A stretch of DNA of 14,585 nt. It comes from Syntrophomonadaceae bacterium. GTDB lineage: Bacteria; Bacillota; Syntrophomonadia; Syntrophomonadales; Syntrophomonadaceae. The stretch is from positions 1 to 14,585 of the forward strand of contig JAAZOA010000038.1 in the NCBI GenBank assembly GCA_012798055.1, written 5' to 3'. Both the position numbers and the translations under genes were made by a program. Positions 14,507-14,585 of this stretch are shown piece by piece; the first letter of the stretch is position 1, and every line of letters begins with the position of its first letter. Under the pieces are notes generated by a model. That model did no database searches. It was not told the origin of the DNA and worked only from the letters and a program-made list of their open reading frames with translations.

Positions 14507-14585
14507 TTACGCGGCTGCTTTCATTCCCCGTTCAATGTCGCCCAGCATCTTCTCTGCACTGTAGTCAGTTCCGGTTCTTAACAGG
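14507..14585 (-). CDS. C-terminal end of an unidentified protein cut by the right edge
   Basis: A minus-strand frame enters at the right edge and ends with TAA at 14507-14509, showing 25 residues that finish TDYSAEKMLGDIERGMKAAA. The helical, charged composition looks like a genuine C-terminus, but too little is visible to name a family; a transposase end is one possibility I cannot support further. No terminator hairpin is evident directly after the stop. Confidence 0.4.
   Translation of the reverse strand, partial: LLRTGTDYSAEKMLGDIERGMKAAA

Overview
The window is a stretch of conserved housekeeping chromosome from a mid-GC Firmicute, most likely a clostridial lineage such as the Syntrophomonadaceae. 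The lineage is inferred from gene order: rng-rplU-rpmA-spo0B-like-obg and nadD-yqeK-rsfS are both classic Firmicutes arrangements. Two traits depart from the Bacillus pattern: L27 has no cleavable N-terminal extension, and there is no prp protease gene between rplU and rpmA.

Layout. Positions 1-1260 hold the 3' part of an RNase E/G gene. A good extended -10 promoter (1323-1351) and a structured leader that looks like the L21 leader RNA precede rplU-rpmA, which ends in a clear terminator (about 2076-2105). Next come a small Spo0B-type histidine phosphotransferase-like gene, obg, proB and proA, all on the plus strand. They end at a strong hairpin with a T-run (6376-6399) that lies inside the 3' end of the convergent gene. 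On the minus strand, positions 6345-9649 (reading right to left) carry a cysteine-rich YkgJ-type protein, a cysteine synthase family enzyme, a thiolase-fold protein without the usual catalytic residues, and a DUF35 zinc-ribbon/OB-fold partner. The last two are separated by 2 bases. Divergent from this cluster on the plus strand are nadD, yqeK (ATGA overlap) and rsfS. A bidirectional hairpin separates rsfS from convergent leuS. Right of leuS, about 415 bases contain no intact gene: a broken or recoded small reading frame, a 12-bp direct repeat and a palindrome. The last 25 codons of an unidentified minus-strand protein sit at the right edge.

How the parts work together. rng, rplU/rpmA, obg, rsfS and leuS serve RNA turnover, ribosome assembly and translation. 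proB and proA make the first two steps of proline synthesis. nadD makes NAD. The accessory-looking part is the four-gene minus-strand cluster. Its thiolase-like/DUF35 pair resembles the acyl-CoA C-C lyase (Ltp-type) partnership more than a true thiolase, and this is the best candidate for unusual biochemistry here. I see no CRISPR array, tRNA, rRNA, complete insertion sequence or phage genes.
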